64,000 nt of DNA from Candidatus Nitricoxidivorans perseverans (GTDB taxonomy: Bacteria; Pseudomonadota; Gammaproteobacteria; Burkholderiales; Rhodocyclaceae). Positions 42,874 to 51,643 of this stretch are shown piece after piece. The notes below the pieces were generated by a model that saw only the letters and a list, made by a program, of their open reading frames with translations, was not told where the DNA came from and ran no database searches. Numbering within the stretch: position 1 is the stretch's first letter; each line of letters begins with the position of its first letter. The position numbers and the translations under genes are program-made. Location of the stretch: assembly GCA_030246985.1 (NCBI GenBank), contig CP107246.1, positions 1,056,282 to 1,120,281 on the forward strand. The letters run 5' to 3'.

Positions 42874-42889
42874 AGCAAGCGTCGTGCCA
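42874..42889 (-). promoter_or_regulatory. RpoN (-24/-12) promoter of flgK
   Basis: On the minus strand TGGCACGACGCTTGCT is a perfect match to TGGCACG-N4-TTGCW. It begins 3 bp after the flgJ stop codon, about 67 bp before the flgK start, and upstream of the FliA site. flgKL therefore seem to have two flagellar promoters in tandem. Confidence 0.88.
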
Positions 42890-42892
42890 GGG

Positions 42893-43768
42893 TTAGCCGG
42901 CAAGTGCGGTGCGGAGGGTCCCACCCCCAATGATCCGCTCCAGCTTGGCCGCATACATTGGATCGGTGGCGTAGCCGGCCCGTTGCAGGCCGCGGGCGAA
43001 GGAAGCGGCGTCCTGTGTGCCGACGACGCCGGCATAGCGGGGCGCGGACAGCAGCAGGCTGGCGTAGTCGCGGAAGGCCTCGGCGTAGGAGCCGTAGGCG
43101 CGGAAGCGCTCGACCCGCTGCCGGGAGATGCCGTTTTCATACTCAGTGGTCGCCGCTTCCGCCACGGCGCCGGTCCACGCGCGCCCGGCCTTGATGCCGA
43201 AGATGTTGTGGCTCGGGCGGCCATCGGCCATGCGCGGCTCGGAACGACCCCAGCTCGTTTCCAGGGCCGCCTGCGCAACCATGAAGTGCGCCGGGATGCC
43301 GGTGACCCGGCTCGCCTCGATCGCCTCGGGCCAGACGCGGGAAACAAAATCGCGGGAATCCGGCAGCGGCAGGGGCACGCCCTGCGACGGCGGCAGCGGA
43401 TGAGGCGTGGCCTCCGGATTCAATGGCAGCCCGTTCCCCGGGGCGGCTGGCGCCTCATCGACGCGGGAGAGCTGCTTCTCGATCATGGCCGCCAGGCCGG
43501 TGCCGCCCTTCGCCGTCAGCGCCTGGGAAAGCTGCTGGTCCAGCAGGGATTCGTAGAGGCGCGTCTGCTCGGAATCGAACAGCCCCTCGCGCGGCGTCGC
43601 GTCGCGCATGGACTTCAGCACCATCTGCATGAACAGGGCCTCGAACTGCCGGGCCGTCGCCTTGAGCGCCTGGGGATCGTTGCTTTTGACGCCGCGCTTG
43701 ATCGCGGCCAGGCCAGTGGGATCGAAAATGGAGGGATCGACGGTCGGATTCATGATTCCCGACAGCAT
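42893..43768 (-). CDS. flgJ: Flagellar rod cap protein and peptidoglycan hydrolase FlgJ
   Basis: The protein has 291 residues; an ATG five codons in (MNPTVDPSIF, 43753) has a better upstream GGGA. The N-terminal rod-scaffold domain (about 10-110) includes ARQFEALFMQMVLKSMRDAT. The C-terminal glucosaminidase domain (about 150-290) has the catalytic Glu in AQAALETSWG and a second acidic residue in TTEYENG. The dual-domain form is typical of beta- and gammaproteobacteria. It opens the cell wall for the rod. Confidence 0.95.
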   Translation of the reverse strand: MLSGIMNPTVDPSIFDPTGLAAIKRGVKSNDPQALKATARQFEALFMQMVLKSMRDATPREGLFDSEQTRLYESLLDQQLSQALTAKGGTGLAAMIEKQLSRVDEAPAAPGNGLPLNPEATPHPLPPSQGVPLPLPDSRDFVSRVWPEAIEASRVTGIPAHFMVAQAALETSWGRSEPRMADGRPSHNIFGIKAGRAWTGAVAEAATTEYENGISRQRVERFRAYGSYAEAFRDYASLLLSAPRYAGVVGTQDAASFARGLQRAGYATDPMYAAKLERIIGGGTLRTALAG

Positions 43769-43821
43769 CCCATCGCCGCTGTCACGGCAATCGCCGGATC
43801 AGGGCGGCAGGAACTGCCCAA

Positions 43822-44931
43822 TCAAATGATTTCGAGTTCGGCGCGCAGGGCGCCCGCCGTCTTCATGGCCTGGAGGATGGCGATCAGGTCCTGAGGGTTG
43901 GCGCCGATGGCGTTGAGGGCGCTGACCACGTCGGCCAGCCTTGCGCCGCGCATGTTCATCAGGATGCCGGGCTCCTGCCGGATGTCGATCTGGGCGTTGG
44001 TCACCAGGGCCGTCTGGCCGCCCGACAGCGCGCCGGGCTGGCTCACCGCGTTGGCGGCGCTGACCGACACCGAGAGGTTGCCGTGGGCGACGGCGCAATC
44101 GTCGATCGTCACCGTCTGGTTCATCACCACCGAGCCGGTGCGCGAATTGACGATCACCTTCGCGGCGGTCTGGGCAGGCTGGACGTCGAGCGCCTCAATC
44201 CGGCCGAGAAAGGCGACGCGCTCGGTCATGTCGGCCGGCGCCCGCACCCGTACCTGGCGCCCATCGACGGCCGCGGCGGCGCCCGGCGCCATCCGGTTGA
44301 TGGTATCGACCATGCGCTGGGCCGTGCCGAAGTCCGTCGCATTCAGCTCGAAATGGACGAACTCGCCCTGTCCCACGGGCGTCTGCACTTCTCGTTCCAC
44401 CGTGGCGCCGCCCGCGATGCGGCCGACCGACAGGTGGTTGACGGTCACTTTCGATCCGGCGCCCGAAGCTCCGGCGCCGACGACCACCACATTGCCCTGG
44501 GCCATGGCATAGACGGCGCCGTCCGCGCCCTTCATGGGCGTCATGATCAGGGTGCCGCCGCGCAGCGACTTGGCGTTGCCGATCGATGAGACGGTGACGT
44601 CGATCTGCTGACCGGCGCGCGCAAAAGGCGGCAGGGTCGCCGTCACCATCACCGCCGCCACGTTCTTGAGCTGGAGGCTGGTGCCCGGCGGCAGGCTGAC
44701 GCCCATGCCGGAGAGCATGCTGATGATGCTCTGGACGGTGAAAGGCGTCTGCGTCGTCTGATCGCCGGAACCGTCGAGGCCGACGACGAGGCCGTAGCCC
44801 GCCAGCTGGTTGTTGCGCACGCCGGCGACGGAGGCGATGTCCTTGATGCGCTCGGCACGCGCCGCGTCGGCCACCATCAGGGCGGCGAACATCCACATCA
44901 GGGTGATCAGGAACTTGTGGACTCCGCTCAT
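43822..44931 (-). CDS. flgI: Flagellar P-ring protein FlgI
   Basis: The 369-residue protein has an N-terminal signal peptide (FLITLMWMFAALMVADAARA) and typical ERIKDIASVAGVRNNQLAGYGLVVGLDGSGDQT and SIISMLSGMGVSLPPGTSLQLKNVAAVMVTA. It ends LIAILQAMKTAGALRAELEII. It forms the periplasmic ring around the rod, in the flgB-J operon. Confidence 0.97.
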   Translation of the reverse strand: MSGVHKFLITLMWMFAALMVADAARAERIKDIASVAGVRNNQLAGYGLVVGLDGSGDQTTQTPFTVQSIISMLSGMGVSLPPGTSLQLKNVAAVMVTATLPPFARAGQQIDVTVSSIGNAKSLRGGTLIMTPMKGADGAVYAMAQGNVVVVGAGASGAGSKVTVNHLSVGRIAGGATVEREVQTPVGQGEFVHFELNATDFGTAQRMVDTINRMAPGAAAAVDGRQVRVRAPADMTERVAFLGRIEALDVQPAQTAAKVIVNSRTGSVVMNQTVTIDDCAVAHGNLSVSVSAANAVSQPGALSGGQTALVTNAQIDIRQEPGILMNMRGARLADVVSALNAIGANPQDLIAILQAMKTAGALRAELEII

Positions 44932-44942
44932 TTCATTTTTCC

Positions 44943-45602
44943 TCAGAACGGCATGAAGCTCAGGAAGAAGCGGCCCAGCCAGCCCATCACCTGGGCCGTG
45001 TCGATGAAGCCGTTGGCCTTGAACTCCATGCGCGCATCGGCCACCTGGGTCGACTGCACGGTATTGGAGGCCGTGATGTTGTTGGGATTGACGACGCCGG
45101 AGAAGCGCACGAACTCCTCGCCCTCCTTCAGCCCGATCTGTTTCTCGCCCGAAACCAGCAGGTTGCCGTTGGGGTAGACCTCGATGACCGTCACGGTAAG
45201 GGTGCCGGTGAAGTCGTTGGAGGAACTGTTCTCGCCCTTGCCGCCGAACTTGTTGCTGTTCTCGGCGGCGAGCGTCGTGCCCTGGGCGCCCTTGAAGGGC
45301 ATGCCGGCGATGGTCGTCACGGAGAGGTCGATATCGTGGCTGCGCTCCGCCTTGGTGTCGGACTTCTTCGACGCCTGCGTCTTCTCGACGATGTTGATGA
45401 CCAAGGTGTCGCCGACGTAGCGGGCGCGCCGGTCCTCGAACAGCGGACGGGCGTTCGCCACGTTGTAGATGGCGCCGTTGGCGGGCGCGACGGCCAGCCG
45501 CGGCTCGGGGCGCACGCTCATCGGCTGGTGCACGGCGGTGGGCGGCGTGGTGGTGACGCAGCCGGCAAGCATCACCGCGAGGACGAGTCCTGCCAGTTTC
45601 AT
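44943..45602 (-). CDS. flgH: Flagellar L-ring lipoprotein FlgH
   Basis: The protein has 219 residues from the ATG overlapping the flgG stop (ATGA). The lipobox is LAGC (Cys15, [11 protein letters not shown]). Conserved stretches are [37 protein letters not shown] and [33 protein letters not shown]. It makes the outer-membrane ring. Confidence 0.96.
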   Translation of the reverse strand: MKLAGLVLAVMLAGCVTTTPPTAVHQPMSVRPEPRLAVAPANGAIYNVANARPLFEDRRARYVGDTLVINIVEKTQASKKSDTKAERSHDIDLSVTTIAGMPFKGAQGTTLAAENSNKFGGKGENSSSNDFTGTLTVTVIEVYPNGNLLVSGEKQIGLKEGEEFVRFSGVVNPNNITASNTVQSTQVADARMEFKANGFIDTAQVMGWLGRFFLSFMPF

Positions 45603-46381
45603 AGCTGGGTCAGTCTCCCAAGCATGTTGTCCGAGGTCTGGATCGCCTTGGAGTTGAGCTCGTAGGCGCGCTGGGTCTGGATCATGGACACGAGTTCCTC
45701 GGCCACGTTGACGTTCGAGGTCTCGACGTAACCCTGGTTGAGCAGGCCGGTGCCGTTGGTGCCCGGCGTGTTGGGCGTCGGCGTGCCGCTGGAGGCCGTC
45801 TCCACATATAGGTTCTCGCCGGCGCTTTGCAGGCCGCCGGCATTGACGAAGCTGGCGAGCTGGAGGGTGCCGATCTGGGTGGGCGTCGCCGAGCCGGCCT
45901 GGAGCACCGAGACGATGCCGTCGCGGCTGATGGTGACCGAGATCGCTGTCGCCGGGATGGTGATCGCCGGCGACAGCGGGTAGCCGCTCGAGGTCACCAC
46001 CTGGCCCGTGCTGTCCTTCTGGAAGGAGCCGTCGCGCGTGTAGGCGAGCGTGCCGTCCGGCATCTGGATCTGGAAGAAGCCCAGGCCGTTGATGGCGATG
46101 TCCAGGCCATTGTCGGTCTTTTGCAGGCTGCCCTGGGTGAAAATGCGCTCGGTGGCGATCGGCCGCACGCCGGTGCCGATCATCAGGCCGGACGGGATCT
46201 GCGTCTGCTGAGAGGACTGCGCGCCCGGCTGCCGCAGGTTCTGGTAGAGCAGATCCTCGAAGACGGCTCGGGCGCGCTTGTAGCCATTGGTGCTGACGTT
46301 CGCCAGGTTGTTGGAGATGACGTCGAGCTGCGTCTGCTGGGCGTCGAGGCCGGTCTTGGCAATCCAAAGGGAGCGGATCAT
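45599..46381 (-). CDS. flgG: Flagellar distal rod protein FlgG
   Basis: The 260-residue protein is the usual FlgG length. It has [47 protein letters not shown] at the N-terminus and [38 protein letters not shown] at the C-terminus. It is followed by flgH with a 4-base overlap. Confidence 0.97.
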   Translation of the reverse strand: MIRSLWIAKTGLDAQQTQLDVISNNLANVSTNGYKRARAVFEDLLYQNLRQPGAQSSQQTQIPSGLMIGTGVRPIATERIFTQGSLQKTDNGLDIAINGLGFFQIQMPDGTLAYTRDGSFQKDSTGQVVTSSGYPLSPAITIPATAISVTISRDGIVSVLQAGSATPTQIGTLQLASFVNAGGLQSAGENLYVETASSGTPTPNTPGTNGTGLLNQGYVETSNVNVAEELVSMIQTQRAYELNSKAIQTSDNMLGRLTQL

Positions 46382-46391
46382 TGTTCGATTC

Positions 46392-47150
46392 CTAGCGTGC
46401 GGAAAGTATCTGGGCGGCGGTCCGGTCGTTCTGGTCGGCCGAGGAAATCATCTTCATCTGCATCTCGAACTGTCGCGCCAGCGAAATCATGGCCACCATC
46501 TGGTCGACCGGATTCACATTGCTGTTCTCGATATAGCCGCTGGCGGCCCGGACCTTCTCGTCCATCGGAGCCGGATCGCCGGTATTCAGGCGGAACAGGC
46601 CGTCGCCGCCGCGCGCCAGCTCGCCCTCCGGCGGATTCACGAGCTTGAGCCGGCCGATGACGTTGACGGTGTTCTGGGCGCCGGACTCGGGCACCACCGA
46701 GATCGTGCCGTCCTGGGCGACGAAGATGCGGACGTCCGGCGGCACGGTGATCGGCCCGCCGTCGCCCTGCACGGGAATGCCGGCGCGAGTCTGGAGGACG
46801 CCGTTGACCGACAGCTCGAGGCTGCCGTTGCGGGTGTAGGCCTCCGTGCCGTCGTCCATGGCCAGCGCCAGCCAGCCCCGGCCTTCGATGGCGATGTCGA
46901 GGGCGCGGCCGGTGTGCATGATCGGCCCCGGCGTGAAGTCCGTGTGCGTGCTGGCATCGACCGCAAAGGCGCGCGTCGGCAGCGCGGTCGCCCTCGACGC
47001 CCCCTGGGCCTGCACCTGCACGGCGCGCAGCCGGTGCTCCTCGGCACGGTAGCCGGTGGAGGTGACGTTGGCCAGGTTGTGCGCAACGGCCGCCTGCCGG
47101 GAGAGCGTCCCGGACGCGCCCGACATCGCCGTATAGAGCAGCCGATCCAC
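46392..47150 (-). CDS. flgF: Flagellar proximal rod protein FlgF
   Basis: The 252-residue protein starts [38 protein letters not shown] and ends with [40 protein letters not shown]. It is 10 bp before flgG, 6 bp after flgE, and has the rod-protein fold. Confidence 0.95.
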   Translation of the reverse strand: MDRLLYTAMSGASGTLSRQAAVAHNLANVTSTGYRAEEHRLRAVQVQAQGASRATALPTRAFAVDASTHTDFTPGPIMHTGRALDIAIEGRGWLALAMDDGTEAYTRNGSLELSVNGVLQTRAGIPVQGDGGPITVPPDVRIFVAQDGTISVVPESGAQNTVNVIGRLKLVNPPEGELARGGDGLFRLNTGDPAPMDEKVRAASGYIENSNVNPVDQMVAMISLARQFEMQMKMISSADQNDRTAAQILSAR

Positions 47151-47156
47151 TTATCG

Positions 47157-48533
47157 TTACCTGAGGTTCACCAGCGTCTGTAGGATGGCGTCCTGCGTCT
47201 TGATGGTCTGGGCATTGGCCTGATAGGCGCGCTGCTGGGTGATCATGCCCACCAGTTCCGCCGTCAGGTCCACGTTCGACTCCTCGACCGCCGCCGACTG
47301 GATGACGCCGTTGGCGCCCGTGCCCGGCGCGCCGATGATCGGGGCGCCGGAGGCCGAGCTTTCCTGCCACTGGTTGCCGCCGATGGATTGCAGCCCGTTC
47401 GGGTTGTTGAACTTGGCCAGCACGATCTGGCCCATCTTCTTTGACTGGCCGTTCGAGTAGCGCCCCTGGATCACGCCATCCGAGCTGATGGCGATGCCCG
47501 CCAGCCGGCCGGAGGAGAAGCCGTCCTGCACCATGTTATTGACGCCGAAAGGGCTGCCGAACTGTGTGGAAGACCCGAAATCGATGCCGGAAGTCGGCGC
47601 CGTCAGGGTCATCGGGGTCGTCGCCTTGTTGGTCGCGCCGACGACCTGTGCAAGGTCGAATCCGATGGAAGTCCTGGTTGCCGCGGCGCCGTTCACCCCC
47701 ACCAGTTTGCCGTTCCTGTCGAACTCGAGCCGCATGTTGTCGCCGGCCGTGATGTAGGTCGTCGCGCTCGGATCGTGGCCGCCGGCGGTGGTCGGATTGG
47801 CGTCGCCATCCAGCGCGTACCGCACGTACCAGGTCGAAGCCGCGCCGCCGGCAGCATACAGCGGGCCGTTGTTCCCGGCGCCACTTGTCGTCGGCGTGCT
47901 GTCATAGATGAAGTACATCGACATCACGTGCGTGTTGCCCAGCGAATCGTAGACCGTGACCGAGGTGGATGAGTTGTAGGAGAGCGGATTGCTCGCATCG
48001 AAGGTCGCGACCGTCGGGTCTGTCAGCCGTGAATCCAGGTTGAGACCGACGTTGACGGTGCCGGTGGTCTTCGGCTGGATGTCGGTCGGGTCGATGAAGA
48101 TGTCGGTCGGCGTCGACTGGACGATGATGCCCGACGGGTCGTTGGTGTAGATCGCCTGGTAGCCCTGGAGCCGGTAGCCGGCGGCATTGACGACGAAGCC
48201 GCTCTTGTCGATCTGGAACTGGCCGTTTCGCGAGTAGCTGATGGCGCCGTTGTTCGAGATGCGGAAGAAACCGCCGCCGTTGACCGCCACGTCGAGCGCG
48301 TTGTTGGTCGACGTGATGTTGCCCTGGGTGAATTGCTGCGACACGCTGGCCAGCGCCGCGCCGATACCGATGTTGCTGGCGCCGCCGCCGGTCAGCGAGG
48401 CGGCGAACACGTCGGCGAACTCGCCGCGCGAGGACTTGAAGCCGACGGTGCCGGCGTTGGACACGTTGTTGCCGATCGCATCGAGCGCCGCGGAGGAAAC
48501 CCCAAGTCCGCTCAGACCTTGTTGAAAGCTCAT
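47157..48533 (-). CDS. flgE: Flagellar hook protein FlgE
   Basis: The protein has 458 residues. The N-terminus MSFQQGLSGLGVSSAALDAIGNNVSNAGTVGFKSSRGEFADVFA and the C-terminus ESNVDLTAELVGMITQQRAYQANAQTIKTQDAILQTLVNLR are diagnostic, with a Thr/Ser-rich middle forming the outer hook domains. It polymerises to the hook whose length FliK measures. Confidence 0.96.
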   Translation of the reverse strand: MSFQQGLSGLGVSSAALDAIGNNVSNAGTVGFKSSRGEFADVFAASLTGGGASNIGIGAALASVSQQFTQGNITSTNNALDVAVNGGGFFRISNNGAISYSRNGQFQIDKSGFVVNAAGYRLQGYQAIYTNDPSGIIVQSTPTDIFIDPTDIQPKTTGTVNVGLNLDSRLTDPTVATFDASNPLSYNSSTSVTVYDSLGNTHVMSMYFIYDSTPTTSGAGNNGPLYAAGGAASTWYVRYALDGDANPTTAGGHDPSATTYITAGDNMRLEFDRNGKLVGVNGAAATRTSIGFDLAQVVGATNKATTPMTLTAPTSGIDFGSSTQFGSPFGVNNMVQDGFSSGRLAGIAISSDGVIQGRYSNGQSKKMGQIVLAKFNNPNGLQSIGGNQWQESSASGAPIIGAPGTGANGVIQSAAVEESNVDLTAELVGMITQQRAYQANAQTIKTQDAILQTLVNLR

Positions 48534-48542
48534 CGTTGTCTC

Positions 48543-49217
48543 CTAGAAAATCTGCTTGACATCGTTCATGGTGAAAGTGCCGAGCCCGCCCAGGTCGAGG
48601 CTGACGCCCATGCCGCTGCGGGCGATGCTCCCGACCGTGCCGAGGGACAGGACGGAAGCCGTCACGCTGTTCTGGCCCTGCTTGGCCGACACGCCGACCG
48701 TGTAGCTGCCTTCCGCCGCCTGCGCGCCGCCGTCGGTCAGGCCGTCCCAGGCGAAGCCGTGAACGCCGGCTTCGATATCCCCGAGATTCATCGTCCTCAC
48801 CGCCAACCCATTGGCGTCCTTGATGGTCACCACGGCCTCGTCCGCCGGGCCGGACAGCTCCACGCCGCCCAGCGCAAGCCCCTGCGCCAGGGTCAGCGCA
48901 GAACCCGGCACCAGCACGCTGCGCCCGACGAGGGTCGCCGCCTGGAGGGTCTGTGTGCCGGCCGAACTGTCGAGCAGGGTCTTCAGCGTGGCGTTCAGCC
49001 GCTCGATGCCGTCGACCGTGCTGATCTGCGCCATCTGCGAGGTGACCTGGGCGTTGTCCAGGGGATTCAACGGATCCTGGTTCCTGATCTGGGCCGTGAG
49101 CAGCGTCAGGAAGCGGTTCTGCGTCTCGCTGATCTCGGTGGCCTTGGCGCTCGCCTTCGGGTTGAGCGCGTCATAGACGGCCTGCGCGGAACTGCCGTTG
49201 ATCGCATCGGTTGCCAT
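48543..49217 (-). CDS. flgD: Hook assembly scaffold protein FlgD
   Basis: The 224-residue protein has the export/capping N-terminal region with QNRFLTLLTAQIRNQDPLNPLDNAQVTSQMAQISTVDGIERLN, and a C-terminal FlgD Ig-like part (AVRTMNLGDIEAGVHGFAWDGLTDGGAQAAEGSYTV). It caps the growing hook. Confidence 0.95.
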   Translation of the reverse strand: MATDAINGSSAQAVYDALNPKASAKATEISETQNRFLTLLTAQIRNQDPLNPLDNAQVTSQMAQISTVDGIERLNATLKTLLDSSAGTQTLQAATLVGRSVLVPGSALTLAQGLALGGVELSGPADEAVVTIKDANGLAVRTMNLGDIEAGVHGFAWDGLTDGGAQAAEGSYTVGVSAKQGQNSVTASVLSLGTVGSIARSGMGVSLDLGGLGTFTMNDVKQIF

Positions 49218-49228
49218 GGCTCTTCTCC

Positions 49229-49630
49229 TTACTGTCCGATCGCCAGGGTCTTCTGCAGCAGCGACTTCGCCGTGCCCATGACCTCGACATTGTTCTGATA
49301 GGCGCGCGAAGCGGAGATCATATTGACCATCTCCTCGACGACATTGACGTTCGGCATCGCCACATAGCCCTTCTCGTCGGCGGCGGGATTGTTCGGGTCG
49401 TAAGTCAGCCGCGGCGGCGCGGCGCTGTCGACGACCTGCGTGACGCGCACCCCCAGGCCGCCACCTTCCACGGGCATGGCCTTGAACACGACCTGCTTGG
49501 CGCGATAGGGCTGGCCATCGGCGCCGGTGACGCTGTCGGCGTTGGCCAGGTTGCTGGCCGTGGCGTTGAGTCGCGCCGACTGCGCGGTGAGGGCCGATCC
49601 GGCGATGGAGAATACGTTGAATAGACTCAT
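49229..49630 (-). CDS. flgC: Flagellar proximal rod protein FlgC
   Basis: The 133-residue protein has [36 protein letters not shown] at the start and [37 protein letters not shown] at the end. It is usual for the rod family. It is 13 bp after flgB. Confidence 0.97.
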   Translation of the reverse strand: MSLFNVFSIAGSALTAQSARLNATASNLANADSVTGADGQPYRAKQVVFKAMPVEGGGLGVRVTQVVDSAAPPRLTYDPNNPAADEKGYVAMPNVNVVEEMVNMISASRAYQNNVEVMGTAKSLLQKTLAIGQ

Positions 49631-49643
49631 GATCTATGGAACC

Positions 49644-50051
49644 TCACTGCCCCTGGATGGCCGCCTGCATGTGGCGGAACTTCTCGCGAACGAAGGTCAG
49701 CGCCGCCTCGATCTGGATCGCGTTCTCGGCGAAGGCGCTGCGCTCGACGTCCATGTTGACCGTGTTGCCGTCCACCGCCGCCTGGAACTCCGAGCGGTAG
49801 AGCACGGCGGCGCCGAAGCGCCCGCCGCCCTCGCCCTCCAGATGGCCCGGCGACGTGCGGCGCACCGCCAGCGCGCCGTCCGCACGGCCGGAGAGCGCCC
49901 CTTCGAGCGCCGACCGGAAGTCGATGTCGCGGGCCTTGTAGTGCGGCGTGTCGGCATTGGCGATGTTGGAGGCCAGCAATTCCTGCCGCTGCGCCCGGAC
50001 GCCCAGGGCCATTTGGTTGAATCGCAGTTCTTGGTCGAGTCGGTCGATCAT
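49644..50051 (-). CDS. flgB: Flagellar proximal rod protein FlgB
   Basis: The 135-residue protein has LRFNQMALGVRAQRQELLASNIANADTPHYKARDIDFRSAL and a C-terminus VDMERSAFAENAIQIEAALTFVREKFRHMQAAIQGQ in the family pattern. It is the first gene of the flgBCDEFGHIJ operon, driven by an RpoN site 34 bp upstream and divergent from flgA. Confidence 0.95.
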   Translation of the reverse strand: MIDRLDQELRFNQMALGVRAQRQELLASNIANADTPHYKARDIDFRSALEGALSGRADGALAVRRTSPGHLEGEGGGRFGAAVLYRSEFQAAVDGNTVNMDVERSAFAENAIQIEAALTFVREKFRHMQAAIQGQ

Positions 50052-50084
50052 GGCAGCCTCAAGTTTCTATCGCGCAGTCCGTTA

Positions 50085-50100
50085 TGCAGCAAGCGTGCCA
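50085..50100 (-). promoter_or_regulatory. RpoN (-24/-12) promoter of the flgB operon
   Basis: On the minus strand TGGCACGCTTGCTGCA matches the -24 element fully and the -12 element at GC with one change (CTGCA for TTGCA). The GG-N10-GC spacing is right. It lies 34 bp before flgB. Confidence 0.85.
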
Positions 50101-50196
50101 GTCGCGATCCGACGGCCTCCCGGTACGGATTGGCGCGCGGCGCGCCGACAATAGCGGCCCCTTCCCGTTCCTGTTCGCGCCTTTTGCCGGCAAGCC

Positions 50197-50212
50197 GCCG
50201 CCCTGGGGCGGC
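50197..50212. promoter_or_regulatory. Perfect inverted repeat upstream of flgA
   Basis: GCCGCC and GGCGGC pair around a CTGG loop, 26 bp before the flgA start in the flgB/flgA divergent region. There is no T-run. It could shape the flgA leader or be a regulator site. A TAGAAT (50226-50231) just downstream could be a -10, but no good -35 is seen. Confidence 0.3.
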
Positions 50213-50237
50213 AATTCTTGCCGTGTAGAATGCCGAC

Positions 50238-50921
50238 ATGAAATCTCCCCTCGCGATCGCGCTGATGCTTCTGGCGAGCCCGTATCTCCAGGCGCGCCAG
50301 GACCCGGCGCCGGTGAAGAAGGCCATCGAGGACTTCCTGCGGGTGCAGACCCGGGGTCTGCCGGGGCAGGTCAGCTTCACCCTTCGCGGGCTCGATCCCG
50401 ACAATCGCCTGGCGCCTTGCGCCGCCCCCTTCGAAGTCGCCCAGCCCCCCGGCGCGCGCACCTGGGGGCGCACGCACGTCAGCGTGCGCTGCCCGGTCGA
50501 GGGCGGCTGGAGCGCCTTCGTGCCCGTGCATGTCCGGGTGGTCGCCGACTACTTGGTGACGGCACGCCCCCTGGCCCAGGGACAGACGCTCACCGAGGCC
50601 GACCTGGCCCGCCAGAACGGCGATCTTTCCGACCTGCCCGCCGGCATCCTGACCGAGGCGCAGCAGGCCATCGGCCGCACGGCCGCGATGTCCATCGCCG
50701 CCGGGCGCCCCCTGCGCGCCGACCTGCTGCGGGCACCCCTGGTGATCCGGCAGAACCAGACCGTGAAGGTGGTTTCCCGCGGCGAAGGCTTCCAGGTCGC
50801 CAACGAGGGCCGCGCCCTGGCCGACGGCGCCGAGGGGCAGGTGGTCCAGGCCAGGCTCTCCAACGGACAGGTGATCAGCGGCATCGCCCGCGTCGGGGGC
50901 ATCGTCGAGGTTTCCCGCTGA
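50238..50921 (+). CDS. flgA: Flagellar P-ring assembly chaperone FlgA
   Basis: The 227-residue protein has an N-terminal signal peptide (MKSPLAIALMLLASPYLQA) and SAF-domain features (VVADYLVTARPLAQGQTLTEADLARQNGDLSDLPAGILTE). It ends GQVISGIARVGGIVEVSR. It is a periplasmic chaperone for FlgI. It is divergent from flgB. Confidence 0.95.
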   Translation: MKSPLAIALMLLASPYLQARQDPAPVKKAIEDFLRVQTRGLPGQVSFTLRGLDPDNRLAPCAAPFEVAQPPGARTWGRTHVSVRCPVEGGWSAFVPVHVRVVADYLVTARPLAQGQTLTEADLARQNGDLSDLPAGILTEAQQAIGRTAAMSIAAGRPLRADLLRAPLVIRQNQTVKVVSRGEGFQVANEGRALADGAEGQVVQARLSNGQVISGIARVGGIVEVSR

Positions 50922-50932
50922 TAGAATGGCGC

Positions 50933-50959
50933 TTAAGTTTCCGGCCCGGCGGCCGTAAT
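50933..50959 (+). promoter_or_regulatory. Sigma-28 (FliA) promoter of flgM
   Basis: TTAAGTTT, an 11-base spacer and GCCGTAAT lie between flgA and flgM. The -10 box includes the ATG at 50958, so that ATG cannot be the flgM start. The box is identical to the fliD -10. Confidence 0.8.
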
Positions 50960-50996
50960 GCCCGGTAGAACCACCAGGGGTGGAAAGGATTCAATC

Positions 50997-51296
50997 GTGA
51001 AAATCGGCAACGGCTTCAAATCGATCGACAGTACCGTCAATGGCGCCGCGAAACCGGCGAACGGCGCGGCGCCGCGCCCGACCACCGCGCCCGCCGGCGA
51101 ACAGGTGGCGCTCTCTCCCCTGTCGGCCCGCCTCATGGAGATCGAGGGCGGCATCGACGACGGCGGCGGCGTCAATGCCGCCCGCGTCGCCGAGATCAAG
51201 CAGGCCATCGCCGACGGCCAGTTCAGGATCAATCCGGAGCGCATCGCCGACGGGCTGCTGGAAAGCGTGCGGCAGATGCTGGCGGCTCGCCGCTGA
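50997..51296 (+). CDS. flgM: Anti-sigma-28 factor FlgM
   Basis: The protein has 99 residues from the GTG at 50997 (AAAGGA upstream, after the sigma-28 promoter). It starts MKIGNGFKSIDSTV and has the sigma-binding helices VALSPLSARLMEIEGG and ARVAEIKQAIADGQFRINPERIADGLLESVRQML. It holds FliA until export through the hook-basal body. It is autoregulated through its FliA promoter. Confidence 0.93.
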   Translation: MKIGNGFKSIDSTVNGAAKPANGAAPRPTTAPAGEQVALSPLSARLMEIEGGIDDGGGVNAARVAEIKQAIADGQFRINPERIADGLLESVRQMLAARR

Positions 51297-51298
51297 CC

Positions 51299-51643
51299 GT
51301 GCCGGAGGCGATCGAGGCGCTGCGCGCCTTCGTCGACGTGCTTCGCCGCGAGCAGGCGTTGCTTACCGAGGGCAACATCGACGCCTTGCCCCCCCTGACC
51401 GCCGAGAAAACGCTCCTGGCGGACCGCCTGAACCGCATGCCCCCCTCCCCGGAGCCCGCCTTCCAGGACCTGGCCGCCGAGGCCCGCACCCTCAACGAAA
51501 CCAACGGCAAGCTCATCGCGCTGCGCATGCAGCACAACCAGCAGGCCCTGTCGATCCTGATGGCCGCCGCCGACCCGGCCATCACCTACGGCCCCGACGG
51601 CCAGCCTCGCGCCAGCGGCAGCCGCTCCTTCGGCAAGGCCTAG
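51299..51643 (+). CDS. flgN: Flagellar export chaperone FlgN
   Basis: The 114-residue helical protein has EAIEALRAFVDVLRREQALLTEGNIDALPPLTAEKTLL and LNETNGKLIALRMQHNQQALSILM, as in FlgN, the chaperone of FlgK and FlgL. The start is a GTG 2 bp after flgM. Its stop codon overlaps the convergent motD stop in a CTAG. Confidence 0.87.
   Translation: MPEAIEALRAFVDVLRREQALLTEGNIDALPPLTAEKTLLADRLNRMPPSPEPAFQDLAAEARTLNETNGKLIALRMQHNQQALSILMAAADPAITYGPDGQPRASGSRSFGKA

Noticed and set aside
44943-46367. A 474-codon frame that would merge flgH with sequence across flgG
   Set aside because: The upstream two thirds is the wrong frame of flgG. flgH begins at the ATG (45602) overlapping the flgG stop and has a proper lipobox.
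50958-50960. ATG at 50958 as the start of flgM
   Set aside because: It falls inside the FliA -10 box. The GTG at 50997 has a good AAAGGA and gives the normal FlgM N-terminus.
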